Origin: Paraburkholderia fungorum
GTDB taxonomy: Bacteria; Pseudomonadota; Gammaproteobacteria; Burkholderiales; Burkholderiaceae
Assembly: GCF_003610895.1 (NCBI RefSeq)
Contig: NZ_MCAS01000027.1
Location: 32,000 to 95,999, forward strand
Length of the DNA: 64,000 bases
Reading direction: 5' to 3'
In this document: positions 42,749 to 51,357 of the stretch, in pieces
Position numbering within the stretch: position 1 is the first letter of the stretch
Layout of the letters: each line of letters starts with the position of its first letter
Notes under the pieces: generated by a model
The model's database searches: none
What the model saw: the letters and a program-made list of their open reading frames with translations, nothing else
What the model was told of the DNA's origin: nothing
Program-made: the position numbers and the translations under genes

Positions 42749-44131
42749 ATGCAAACGCACAAGCGGCGTGTGAAGACACGTCACATCATCCTCGCGGTCA
42801 TGTGCCTGATGTATTTCATCTCGTACATCGACCGCGTGAATATTGCCGTCGCCGGTCCTATCATCCGGCACGAAATGGGGTTGACGACGGTTCAACTCGG
42901 CCTCGTGTTTTCCGCTTTCGCTTATCCATATGCGTTTATGCAGGTGATCGGCGGCTGGCTCTCGGACAAGTACGGGCCCAAGCTCGTGCTGACGGTGTTG
43001 TCGCTGATCTGGGGCGTGGCGACACTCGCCACTGGATTCGCCGGCAGCGTGGCGATGCTCGTCGCGCTGCGCTTCGCGCTGGGCATCGGCGAGGGCGGCG
43101 CGTTTCCAACCGCCACGCGAGCCTTTACGTACTGGATGCCGGTGGCGGAGCGTGGTTTCGCTCAGGGTGTCACGCATAGCTTCGCCCGCCTCGGCGGCGC
43201 GGTGACGCCGCCGCTCGTGCTCGCGATCGTGGTGGCGGGCGGCTGGCGCGACGCCTTCATCCTGCTTGGCGTCGCCAGTCTCGCGTGGACGGTGCTGTAC
43301 CTGTGCGTCTTTACGAATTCGCCGGAGCAGAACCGGCGCGTGACGCCCGAAGAAACGGCGGAGATCGGCTATCGCGCCGGCGACTGCGAGCGCGCCAAAC
43401 GTGCGGCTACGCCATGGCGCAAGCTGATCCGCCGGATGTGGCTCGTCACGTTTGTCGACTTCTGTTACGGCTGGCTGCTGTGGGTCTATCTGACCTGGCT
43501 GCCTTCTTACCTGAAGGAGGCGCGCGGCTTCGATCTCAAGCAACTGGCGTTGTTCACGGCGCTGCCGCTGCTCGCGGGCGTGATTGGCGATACCCTGGGC
43601 GGGGTCGTTTCGGACCGGCTCTACAAGCGCACCGGCCGGCTGCGCTTTGCGCGCTGCGCGGTACTCGTGACAGGCATGGGCGGTTCGCTCGCCTTCCTGC
43701 TGCCGATGGTGTCCTCGACCAATCCGCTGATGGCGGTGCTATTCCTGTCAGCCTCGTTCTTCTTTCTCGAGATCACGAATCCGGTGTTGTGGACTTTACC
43801 GCTCGACATCGGCGGGCGCTACGCAGGCACGGCGGGCGGCATGATGAACACGGGCTTCGGCGTTGCGGGCATGATCTCGCCCGTGGTGTTCGGTTATCTG
43901 ATCGAGACCACGGGCAGTTATAACGTGCCGTTCACGATTTCGGCCTGTTTGCTTGGGGTGGGGATCGTGGCCGCGCTTTTCATCGATCCGGCACGGACGG
44001 TCGAGGCCGACGAGGAACGCGAGCGGCGCGAAGGCGGACAACCGGACGGCATGCCCGCGTTTCTTCAGGCAGGCGCCGCGGTGCGGCTGGAGCGGCACCA
44101 TTTGCGCCGTCCGCTGCGCTGGCGCAGATAG
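42749..44131 (+). CDS. sauU: MFS transporter, probable sulfoacetate importer SauU
   Basis: 460 residues and 12 hydrophobic segments. The N-terminal MYFISYIDRVNIAVAGPIIRHEMGLT and GGWLSDKYGPKLVLTVLSLIWG belong to the anion:cation symporter family (ExuT/GudP/tartrate type). AGGAGA lies before the ATG. It follows sauT by 114 bases. SauU is the proposed sulfoacetate carrier of the C. necator cluster. The last 40 residues are charged and hydrophilic. Confidence 0.83.
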   Translation: MQTHKRRVKTRHIILAVMCLMYFISYIDRVNIAVAGPIIRHEMGLTTVQLGLVFSAFAYPYAFMQVIGGWLSDKYGPKLVLTVLSLIWGVATLATGFAGSVAMLVALRFALGIGEGGAFPTATRAFTYWMPVAERGFAQGVTHSFARLGGAVTPPLVLAIVVAGGWRDAFILLGVASLAWTVLYLCVFTNSPEQNRRVTPEETAEIGYRAGDCERAKRAATPWRKLIRRMWLVTFVDFCYGWLLWVYLTWLPSYLKEARGFDLKQLALFTALPLLAGVIGDTLGGVVSDRLYKRTGRLRFARCAVLVTGMGGSLAFLLPMVSSTNPLMAVLFLSASFFFLEITNPVLWTLPLDIGGRYAGTAGGMMNTGFGVAGMISPVVFGYLIETTGSYNVPFTISACLLGVGIVAALFIDPARTVEADEERERREGGQPDGMPAFLQAGAAVRLERHHLRRPLRWRR

Positions 44132-44201
44132 GCCGTGCTCAGGCGAGCGGGCGGCCTGCCACGTTGTGAGCCGTCTGCGCGCCCGCTAGCGGCGCTGAGG
44201 G

Positions 44202-45119
44202 TTAGCCGGCGCGTTTGAGTTTGCGCAGACGCCAGATGAGACTCGAGGTGTCGTAGCGGCTGCCGCCCAGTGCCTGAACGTCGCCATAGAACTGATCGAC
44301 CAGCGCCGTGACCGGCAGCGATACACCAACGCGTTTTGCTTCGTCGAGACAGAAGCCGAGGTCCTTGCGCATCCAGTCGACTGCGAAGCCGTAATCGAAC
44401 CTGCCTTCGATCATCGTCGCGCCGCGGTTGTCCATTTGCCAGCTGGCCGCCGCGCCCTTGCCGATCACCTCCAGGACGCGGGTCATGTCGAGGCCGGCGT
44501 TCTGGCCGAAATGGATGGCCTCGGACAAGCCCTGCACCATGCCGGCGATGCAGATCTGATTGACCATCTTCGCCAGTTGGCCGGCGCCGGTCGAGCCGAT
44601 CAGCGTGACGGCGGCTGCGTAATGACGCAACGTCGCCACGCAACGTTCGAACGCCGCCGCTTCGCCGCCGCACATGATGGTCAGCTTGCCGTTTTGCGCC
44701 CCTGACTGGCCGCCGGAGACCGGTGCGTCGATGAAGTGCAGATTCTGGGTGCCGGCGATCTCCGCGAGCTCACGAGCGACGTTGGCCGAGGTGGTGGTGT
44801 GGTCGACGAAGGGTGTGTCACGCGCCATGCCCGCAAAGGCGCCGTGCTCGCCGAGGGTGATGCCGCGCAGGTCGTTGTCATTGCCCACGCACGCCAGCAC
44901 CAGCTCAGCGCCGTGCGCGGCTTCGCGCGGCGTGGTTGCGGCGCGTCCGCCATATTCGGCGACCCATTGTTCGGCTTTCTGCGCGGTGCGGTTGTAAACC
45001 GTCACGTCGAGGCCGGCTTTCGCCAGATGTCCGGCCATGGGATAACCCATGACGCCGAGGCCGAGAAAGGTGACGCGGCGCACGGCGCCGCTTGAAGCAA
45101 GGGCTGCTGGATGGTTCAT
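44202..45119 (-). CDS. Beta-hydroxyacid dehydrogenase (HIBADH/GarR/YihU family)
   Basis: 305 residues from ATG 45119, with GAGGAAC upstream. The NAD(P)-binding FLGLGVMGYPMAGHLAKAGLDVTVYNR is at 14-40, DAPVSGGQSGAQNGKLTIMCGG near 125 is the substrate loop, and the catalytic lysine is in GAGQLAKMVNQ near 175. The family includes 3-hydroxyisobutyrate dehydrogenase, tartronate semialdehyde reductase and YihU, which reduces sulfolactaldehyde. It is convergent with sauU. Because of the sulfonate neighbourhood, a sulfo-aldehyde or sulfo-acid substrate is possible, but sequence alone does not decide. Confidence 0.85.
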   Translation of the reverse strand: MNHPAALASSGAVRRVTFLGLGVMGYPMAGHLAKAGLDVTVYNRTAQKAEQWVAEYGGRAATTPREAAHGAELVLACVGNDNDLRGITLGEHGAFAGMARDTPFVDHTTTSANVARELAEIAGTQNLHFIDAPVSGGQSGAQNGKLTIMCGGEAAAFERCVATLRHYAAAVTLIGSTGAGQLAKMVNQICIAGMVQGLSEAIHFGQNAGLDMTRVLEVIGKGAAASWQMDNRGATMIEGRFDYGFAVDWMRKDLGFCLDEAKRVGVSLPVTALVDQFYGDVQALGGSRYDTSSLIWRLRKLKRAG

Positions 45120-45246
45120 TGGGGTTCCTCGGGGCTGAGGGGATATCGGGGAAATCAATTATGTCAGCGATATCTCCGCGGCGCGAGCGGTGCCCCAATG
45201 GGGTTGCGCGGCGACTGTGGCGCGCGTTGTCACGTCCTTCTTTGGG

Positions 45247-45921
45247 CTATTCCGTTGAATCCGGCGTGGCGGCGGTGTACCAATTCCGGACGTATCCAGG
45301 TGTCGCGGTTATTCCAGCTTCCGCGATTGGCGCAAGGGGTGCCAATGCCATGGGTAACACGCCCGCCCAAACCGGCAAGGCAAGATCTTCTTCGTCGTCT
45401 TTCGGGCCACCTGTGCTGACCTTGGCGGCCGCTTCCGCCAGAGAGATGCGCAGCACCGTGGTGGCCGCAAGCTCTTTTGCGTTTCCCGTACGCACCTCGC
45501 GGGAGCGGCCGGGCGCGAAGCTTTCGAGGAAGGTGTCCAGTGTGGCCGCCTTGGCTTCACCGGACACTAACTCGAACGCGCCGTATATCACGGCAGAACG
45601 ATAGTTCATCGAATGGTTGAATGCCGAGCGGGCCAGCACGAGCCCGTCGAGGTGCGTGATCGCCACGCAAACCTGCGCACCAGTAGCGGCTAACTTGAGC
45701 ATGCGGCTGCCGTTCGACCCGTGAATGTAGAGGTGATCGCCTTCGCGCCAGCAGGCGGTCGGCAGGCAATGCACGCCGTCATCGCCGGCGAATGCGATAT
45801 GACAGACGTATGCCTCATCCAGGATGGCGTAAAGCGTGGCCTGATCATATCGCCCGAGCTCGGCTACCCGGCGGACCTGGGTGCGGGGAGACGGCGCGCG
45901 GTTTTTATCGAGTGGGGTCAT
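45247..45921 (-). CDS. Pyridoxamine 5'-phosphate oxidase-like FMN-binding protein
   Basis: About 224 residues from ATG 45921. An ATG at 45954 and a longer frame to 46041 are also open, and no start has a strong ribosome site. ILDEAYVCHIAFAGDDGVHCLPTACWREGDHLYIHGSNGSRMLK is the split-barrel core of the Pyridox_ox_2/NimA-like group. LDGLVLARSAFNHSMNYRSAVIYGAFELV follows. Such proteins bind FMN or heme, and functions are mostly unproven. It stands alone between the sauU region and an HNH nuclease gene. Confidence 0.8.
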   Translation of the reverse strand: MTPLDKNRAPSPRTQVRRVAELGRYDQATLYAILDEAYVCHIAFAGDDGVHCLPTACWREGDHLYIHGSNGSRMLKLAATGAQVCVAITHLDGLVLARSAFNHSMNYRSAVIYGAFELVSGEAKAATLDTFLESFAPGRSREVRTGNAKELAATTVLRISLAEAAAKVSTGGPKDDEEDLALPVWAGVLPMALAPLAPIAEAGITATPGYVRNWYTAATPDSTE

Positions 45922-46080
45922 ACGGAGTCCGGCAAGGGTGAGAATGCGTTCCATCGTAAGGAAATCTCGGGAACCTCTGTAGACCCAGGGAAGGTTGCGT
46001 TTTTGGGGCCACGGAGCATGGCAATCTGCCTCAAGGGTCAACTCATCTCGCGATAGTTCAGGCGCTCACCACGTCTCGTT

Positions 46081-46941
46081 TCAGGATTTTGTCCTGAACA
46101 CATTCTCGGCGTGATACTGCAGATATTTGATCTGACCTGGATTCGGCCGCTTCCGCAAGTTCGCGGGTACACCGAGGACCGCATGATGTTCTTTCGGCAG
46201 ACGTGGCGACACCAGCATCGCACCAGTACCCGTGAACGTGATCAGGCCTGCGTCGAAGAGGGCGTCCAGGTTTGCCACAAGCGCCAGACCATTGTCCGGG
46301 TCGAGTCGCTGACTGTCGTCACTATCGCACCAAGGTCGCGCGTGCGAGGCGCGCAGTACCTGCGTTACCGGACAACCCGTCACCGCACATTGCTCATCCC
46401 ACCGCGCAAGCAACTCCAGGCGATATTTCCCCTGTCCCATCCGTGCCGCGACTAGCGCCTGGCGGGTGGTCGGATTGTCGGCATGGCGCGTCGCGATATT
46501 CGCCAGGTTTGTCTCGATCGTCGTGCCCCGCGCGAGGAACTCGCTTACTGATACCCGCTCGGCAATCACTGCGTATTCAAAGCCTTTCTCGTCCGTCACC
46601 ACACCGGCCAATCTGTACAGATAGCTGTCCTCATAGTCCCTGGCATTGGGGTCGTCGGAACCTTCGCCGTCCCGCAGCACGGCGTAAGTGGCGCCTCCCG
46701 ATCTTAGCCGGTCCACATTTGCGCGGCGTTCGTTACGGGCGGCCGTCGCCGGCTTCTTCCAGGGCGGTGGCGCCCACACCTCGATCCTTTCAGACCCGTC
46801 CCGATCTTTGAGGTAACGCATCTTCCAGAGCTTCATGACGACCACGTCGTCACCGTATGCGTCCCAAGCCCATGTGCGGTTGGTTACCCGCAGCCCAAGC
46901 GTATACAGCAGGAACTCGTTGATTGTCTGTACGTTCGCCAT
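46081..46941 (-). CDS. HNH endonuclease family protein (HNH_2)
   Basis: 286 residues. The first 130 form an uncharacterised domain that resembles SRA/YDG-like or SAD-type modules in size only. The HNH core is at about 185-230: CAVTGC, ASHARPW with the metal-site His200, then DPDNGLALVANLDALFDAGLITF. HNH_2 proteins occur in modification-dependent restriction and other defence loci. No methylase or other partner is adjacent. The next 840 bases upstream of its start are gene-poor, which suggests an accessory insertion. DNA cleavage is inferred from the motif. Confidence 0.8.
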   Translation of the reverse strand: MANVQTINEFLLYTLGLRVTNRTWAWDAYGDDVVVMKLWKMRYLKDRDGSERIEVWAPPPWKKPATAARNERRANVDRLRSGGATYAVLRDGEGSDDPNARDYEDSYLYRLAGVVTDEKGFEYAVIAERVSVSEFLARGTTIETNLANIATRHADNPTTRQALVAARMGQGKYRLELLARWDEQCAVTGCPVTQVLRASHARPWCDSDDSQRLDPDNGLALVANLDALFDAGLITFTGTGAMLVSPRLPKEHHAVLGVPANLRKRPNPGQIKYLQYHAENVFRTKS

Positions 46942-47778
46942 GCTATCCCCGTATGGTTCCGGCCGTTATGCCCGGATGCCGGGCGACCGGACGTCGCGCT
47001 TTTGTGACGCGATCAGACCGGTTATCGGCCGACAATGCGTGGACTTTATTCCATCCGACCGAAGAATCTGATTCGATCTGGATTGTCTGCGCGATGTGCG
47101 GGTTTTCCCCGTCTGTTCTGCGTGACCTCGGACTCCAGACACGTTCGGTCCTATGTCACGGCCACGAGCCAGACCTTGCGATGAACAAGCTGAATTGGCT
47201 CGCTTCTGCAAGCAGGTGAAGGCGGGCGCTGAAAAAAAGTCCGCCGTTCGACGGAGCTGCTTAGGTGCGCTCTTACAGAAAAATCAGCATATCCTGACCG
47301 TCGGGATCGTGCCGTATCACAGAATCGTCCGGTATTGCCATGTATCCTCTGTGACCATTCGCGTTCGGTTTCTCAGGAAGCCTTTCGTTATCGGTTCCGG
47401 TCTACTTTGCTCTGATTGGAACCGCGTGGTTATCAGATAACTAGGTAAGCTAACTATTTTAATTCGACTTGGTGAACTGCAATTCTGTCATGAAAGTGCA
47501 GAAGGCATTTTCAGGCGACCAGGACGGCGTAGCCTCCAGGAGAACGTCTATGGCGACTGTCGCAGCCGGTTCATCAAACAGATCGGACAGCGGTAATGGT
47601 TCGACTTGAATAGTTCGACTTACAGTGCAAACTCGAGCGGCACATTCGCCCATCTCCGTTTGCTACCTACGCAAGCGGCCTTCGACCGGAAGGCGAAGAA
47701 GGGCGCCGCACAGGTGTGCGCGTGATATGAAAATTGCAGACAGATGATCACTAACCAACATCCGACTAAAGGGTCTAT
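46942..47778. other. Gene-poor region between HNH nuclease and KfrA-like gene
   Basis: Only short unconvincing frames are present and no ribosome site or known domain is seen. Base composition looks more AT-rich than the flanks, especially at 47400-47470 and 47600-47780. It probably holds two promoters and degraded accessory DNA. Confidence 0.45.
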
Positions 47779-49023
47779 ATGAAAAGGGATGATGTACTTG
47801 AGATTGCGCAACGTCTGAAGAGTGAAGGTCGCGCCATCTCTCCTGTGACCGTTTGTCTGGAAGCATATGGCCAGTCATTGTCGGAAATCGCGGCGACGCT
47901 TCAGCAATGGCGTGAAGAAAGAATAGTACCCGTCGATTCGGCGCCCGCGACGTTGTCGACGCCTGAGGATTTCGGCGATGTGATGCGCGACGCTATCGAG
48001 CGTTGCTGGGCGGTGGCGCAAAAAGGTGTTCGCGGACAGGTCGATGCGGAAATACGTGCGTTGAAAGATCGTACCGAACAGGCAGAGCGGGAAACCGGCA
48101 TGCTGTACATCGATTTGACGCGTACGCTCAGTGAACTGGAAGCCTGCAAACGGAGGGTGTCAGAGCTTCAGCATTCGGCGGCCGGAGCGCCTCGTATGAT
48201 CGCGATCGGCGAGACTGACGCAGTCCCCGCTATTACCGACGGTTCGGCAGCCACAGCGAGCGAAGCGCTAACTGAAACGGAATGCTATCCGTCCACGTCG
48301 GCGTCCACGTCCGCATTCGACGAACGATCGGCGATCGTCGAGGAGCAGGCAGACGGAGCCTGGATTGACAGCGCCAGCGTCGATGTCCATGCGGCGTCAG
48401 ATTCATCTGGGGTCACTCTTCCGTTCGACGAGATGGACAGCGTGTCTCCAGAAACAGCGCTCGTCGATACCGTGCAAGCGTCTACGCCTGAGCCGGATCT
48501 TGCCGTCGAGCCAGACGACGATTTACTTGAACGTGCGCTGCAAGTCCTGCTGCCCGAACCGAAGGGTGCCGACAAATCTTCCGAACAGCTTGCCTTGGCT
48601 GAGACGCGTGCTTCAACCGCTGAGGCTAGAGTGCAGGAGCTCGAAGCTCAGTTGGCAAACGTCACTCAATCCGCCGACCCGTCGGCCAGCGATCCGACGC
48701 CGCCGCATTCTTCGCCGGATGAGGCACAGCGTATCGCCGCGTTGGAGACTGCGTTCGCCCAGGAGCGACAGGTGTTGCAGACGAAACTCGACGATGCCAT
48801 CCTTCAAGGCCTGCGATGGAAGCAGCGTGCCGAGCAACAACGTATGGACGTCGCGCCGCTCAAGGAGCATGCCGCCTGGGTGAGTGCGCAGTCTGTGGGA
48901 CGCAGCGCGCTATGCAGCAGACTGATTGTCGAGTTGGCTCAGGTGAGTCCGGGGAACCCGCTACTGCGGAAAGAAGTCCAGCAACAGATTATCGACCAGG
49001 CAGCCCAAAGCCACACGGGCTAG
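47779..49023 (+). CDS. KfrA-like DNA-binding protein with coiled-coil
   Basis: 414 residues. The N-terminal MKRDDVLEIAQRLKSEGRAISPVTVCLEAYGQSLSEIAATLQQWREE (1-47) fits the KfrA_N domain, a helical DNA-binding module first known from broad-host-range plasmids. A coiled-coil follows at about 90-150, an acidic Ser/Thr-rich linker at 150-255, and a second coiled-coil at about 255-370. KfrA binds DNA and can form filaments or regulate its own promoter. Chromosomal copies in Burkholderiaceae are of unclear role. No partition genes are adjacent. Confidence 0.75.
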   Translation: MKRDDVLEIAQRLKSEGRAISPVTVCLEAYGQSLSEIAATLQQWREERIVPVDSAPATLSTPEDFGDVMRDAIERCWAVAQKGVRGQVDAEIRALKDRTEQAERETGMLYIDLTRTLSELEACKRRVSELQHSAAGAPRMIAIGETDAVPAITDGSAATASEALTETECYPSTSASTSAFDERSAIVEEQADGAWIDSASVDVHAASDSSGVTLPFDEMDSVSPETALVDTVQASTPEPDLAVEPDDDLLERALQVLLPEPKGADKSSEQLALAETRASTAEARVQELEAQLANVTQSADPSASDPTPPHSSPDEAQRIAALETAFAQERQVLQTKLDDAILQGLRWKQRAEQQRMDVAPLKEHAAWVSAQSVGRSALCSRLIVELAQVSPGNPLLRKEVQQQIIDQAAQSHTG

Positions 49024-49266
49024 TTCTGCTGCAGCGTGAGAGCCTGGCCGGAAGAGCGCGCCAGGGCATTGCCAGGAGAAAGCTTGAAGAAAGGCTCGCT
49101 CCTCGAGCCTTACCGCGACAGGGCCGCTGGAGAAGCTTGAAGCCATACGTTCGCAACCAGGCTGTTTTGAGTTCGTTCGAGGGTTGTCGATTTAATTGTT
49201 CAGGTTTTGCGACGTTATCGTGAAGGGACAACGAAACGAATACATCGTCCTTGCCTTTTCGATTTG

Positions 49267-49284
49267 TTTAACTATGATGTTAAA
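49267..49284. promoter_or_regulatory. Inverted repeat TTTAAC-N6-GTTAAA upstream of the VOC gene
   Basis: Perfect 6-bp arms lie 33-51 bases before the VOC start. The length suits a dimeric ArsR repressor, and the second gene of the operon encodes one. Confidence 0.6.
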
Positions 49285-49317
49285 TATCAACCCAACGGTT
49301 TACAAAAGGAGGCAGTC

Positions 49318-49779
49318 ATGAACGAACCGTATCATCGCCCGTCGCTGGGAGCAGCGGTGTTCTACAAGGACCCGTTTGCCGCGCTCGATTGGCTCGAAAA
49401 GGCGTTCGGCTTCGAGCGCCAGATGGTGATCACGGAGAGCGACGGCCAGTTGGGCCACTCGGAAATGCGTTTCGGCGACAGCTACCTGATGATTTGCCGC
49501 GAATGGTCGGAAGACATGGCGAGCCCGGTTTCGGTCGGCGGCAAGAATACGCAGTCCGTGCACGTGCAACTGCGCGAGGGGATCGACGAACATTGTGCCC
49601 GCGCGCGCGCCGCAGGCGCAGTGGTTACACGCGAACCGGCGGATCAGTTCTATGGCGACCGCGTCTATGCAGCGCGTGATCCGGAAGGGCACGTCTGGAG
49701 CTTCGGCCAAACGATTCGCGAGGTGTCGCGCGAAGAAGCCGAGCGCGTGAGCGGCCTGAAAATCGAAGGATGGGTTTAA
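49318..49779 (+). CDS. VOC-superfamily (glyoxalase/bleomycin resistance-like) protein
   Basis: 153 residues from ATG 49318, with AAAGGAGG 5 bases upstream. The longer frame from 49207 is not used. It has a PhnB/YdeN-like VOC pattern: AVFYKDPFAALDWLEKAFGFERQMVI, then HSEMRFGDSYLMI and YGDRVYAARDPEGHVWSFGQ. The function is unknown. It is followed after 3 bases by an arsR gene and then an SRPBCC gene, a three-gene set common in Proteobacteria and linked to stress or small-molecule handling. Confidence 0.85.
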   Translation: MNEPYHRPSLGAAVFYKDPFAALDWLEKAFGFERQMVITESDGQLGHSEMRFGDSYLMICREWSEDMASPVSVGGKNTQSVHVQLREGIDEHCARARAAGAVVTREPADQFYGDRVYAARDPEGHVWSFGQTIREVSREEAERVSGLKIEGWV

Positions 49780-49782
49780 CCG

Positions 49783-50121
49783 ATGGGACTGCCCGCCAGC
49801 GTCTCGCTTGACCGCACCCTGGCGGCGCTAGCCGATCCCAACCGGCGTCAGGTGGTCGATCTGCTCAGCCAGCAGCCGATGCGTGCCGGCGAACTCGCGC
49901 AAGCCACCGGCCTTTCGCCGCAGGCGATGAGCCGGCATTTGCGGGTGCTGCGTTCGAGCGAACTGATTGAAGAGTCGCACGACGGCGTCGACGCGCGTGT
50001 GCGTCTCTACGTGCTCCGATCGGCGCCGATGAGCGAACTGAAAGCCTGGCTCGAACAGACCGAAGCCTTGTGGTCCGAGCAACTGCTTTCGTTCAAGGCG
50101 CACCTGGAGCAGCCGGAATGA
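49783..50121 (+). CDS. ArsR-family regulator (SdpR-like)
   Basis: 112 residues, with the winged helix at about 10-90: TLAALADPNRRQVVDLLSQQPMRAGELAQATGLSPQAMSRHLRVLRSSELIEES. There are no cysteine metal sites, so it is probably not a metal sensor. It sits between a VOC gene (3-base gap) and an SRPBCC gene (ATGA overlap). Autoregulation through the TTTAAC repeat upstream of the operon is likely. Confidence 0.88.
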   Translation: MGLPASVSLDRTLAALADPNRRQVVDLLSQQPMRAGELAQATGLSPQAMSRHLRVLRSSELIEESHDGVDARVRLYVLRSAPMSELKAWLEQTEALWSEQLLSFKAHLEQPE

Positions 50122-50624
50122 GTTCGCGTGTGCAGGTGTCGCTACGCGTCGCGGCCACGCCGCAGCGCGCATTCGATGTGTTCACGCGCGAGATCGGCAA
50201 ATGGTGGCGTGCCAACGGCCTGTTTCAATTCACGCCACAAGGCGCGGGTGTGCTTTCGTTCGAGCAGGCCACGGCGCCTCACACGTCCGGTGAATACGGT
50301 CGCCTGATCGAAACGCAGCCGGATGGCCGTGTGTTCGAGATCGGCAAAGTCACGGCCTGGGAGCCGGGTGCGCGTTTGGCATTCGGCTGGCGTCAGGCCA
50401 GTTTCACCGATGCGCAGCACACGCATGTGGAGGTGCGTTTCGAAGCGGTAGGTGACGAAACGCGTGTAACGGCCGAGCATCGCGGCTGGGATACGGTGCC
50501 GCAGGCGCATGTGGCGCGCCACCATTTTCCCGAGGGCGTGTTTCTATTGCGGCATGGCGAATGGTGGCAGGCCTTGCTGGCGTCTCTACGGGCTGAGGTG
50601 CAAGCCGCCGTGCCGCCAGGCTGA
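50118..50624 (+). CDS. SRPBCC/AHSA1-family protein
   Basis: 168 residues. The start overlaps the arsR stop. SLRVAATPQRAFDVFTREIGKWWRANGLFQFTP at the N-terminus and VTAWEPGARLAFGWRQASF with VEVRFEAVGDETRVTAEHRGWDTV are the START/Bet v1 fold pattern of the AHSA1 group. These proteins bind hydrophobic ligands in a deep cavity. The ligand is unknown. Third gene of the VOC-arsR-SRPBCC operon. Confidence 0.85.
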   Translation: MSSRVQVSLRVAATPQRAFDVFTREIGKWWRANGLFQFTPQGAGVLSFEQATAPHTSGEYGRLIETQPDGRVFEIGKVTAWEPGARLAFGWRQASFTDAQHTHVEVRFEAVGDETRVTAEHRGWDTVPQAHVARHHFPEGVFLLRHGEWWQALLASLRAEVQAAVPPG

Positions 50625-50651
50625 GAGCCTGGCGCGTCATTCACGGTCTTG

Positions 50652-51263
50652 TCAGCGTGTGGCGATGGCGGCGGCAACCCCGGCCATGAGGGTGGCGCTG
50701 GCGCGGTTGGTGATCTTTACCGCGCGGCGCGTGGTCAGCAGCTTGCGCGCGCGGGTGGCGAGCAGGGCCCAGCCGAAGTCGACGGCCATCAGTACCGTCA
50801 GCATGGTAAGCGTCAGCTCGAACCACGCCACGGTGCCGATGCGCGACAGATCGATAATGGTCGGCAGCAACGCGAGGTAGAACATCATGATCTTCGGGTT
50901 GCCGAGCGTAACCAGCATGCCGGCGAGAAACATGCGCCACGGCGACTGGCCGCTCGGCAAGTCGCTGCCTGCTACGTCGGCCGGTGCGCGCCACATTTTC
51001 CATGCAAGGAACAGCAGATAGGCGACACCAATAAATTTCAGCGCGATGAATACCATGCCGAAGCTGCGCGCGATCACCGCGAGGCCGGCCACTGCGCACG
51101 TGAGCCACAACGCTTCGCCGAGCCACATCGCGGCGAGAAACGGTAATACGTCACGAAAACCGTTGGTCAGCACGCGTGCGACCAGCGCGGCGACGCTCGG
51201 CCCAGGCGTGCCGGCGGCGATGATCAGCGCCAGCGCGAAGACGAGCAAAGCGGACAGCGACAT
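50652..51263 (-). CDS. LysE/RhtB-family amino-acid exporter
   Basis: 203 residues from ATG 51263, with GGAGGAACG upstream. Six hydrophobic segments. AAGTPGPSVAALVARVLTNGFRDVLPFLAAMWLGEALW near the N-terminus is the family hallmark, and LVTLGNPKIMMFYLALLPTIIDL follows mid-protein. Members export amino acids such as lysine, homoserine or cysteine. The specific substrate is unknown and the gene is not in a clear operon. Confidence 0.87.
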   Translation of the reverse strand: MSLSALLVFALALIIAAGTPGPSVAALVARVLTNGFRDVLPFLAAMWLGEALWLTCAVAGLAVIARSFGMVFIALKFIGVAYLLFLAWKMWRAPADVAGSDLPSGQSPWRMFLAGMLVTLGNPKIMMFYLALLPTIIDLSRIGTVAWFELTLTMLTVLMAVDFGWALLATRARKLLTTRRAVKITNRASATLMAGVAAAIATR

Positions 51264-51357
51264 AACGTTCCTCCAAAAAATTCCGTGCGCGTGCAATCGC
51301 TGGTTCAATGAGCCCGCACCACCGGTTAAGTGAGCACGTGAGCTTCTATTCAGTGAT

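Noticed and set aside
47459..47653. 64-codon minus-strand frame in the gene-poor gap
   Set aside because: No ribosome site and no recognisable family; too weak to call a gene.
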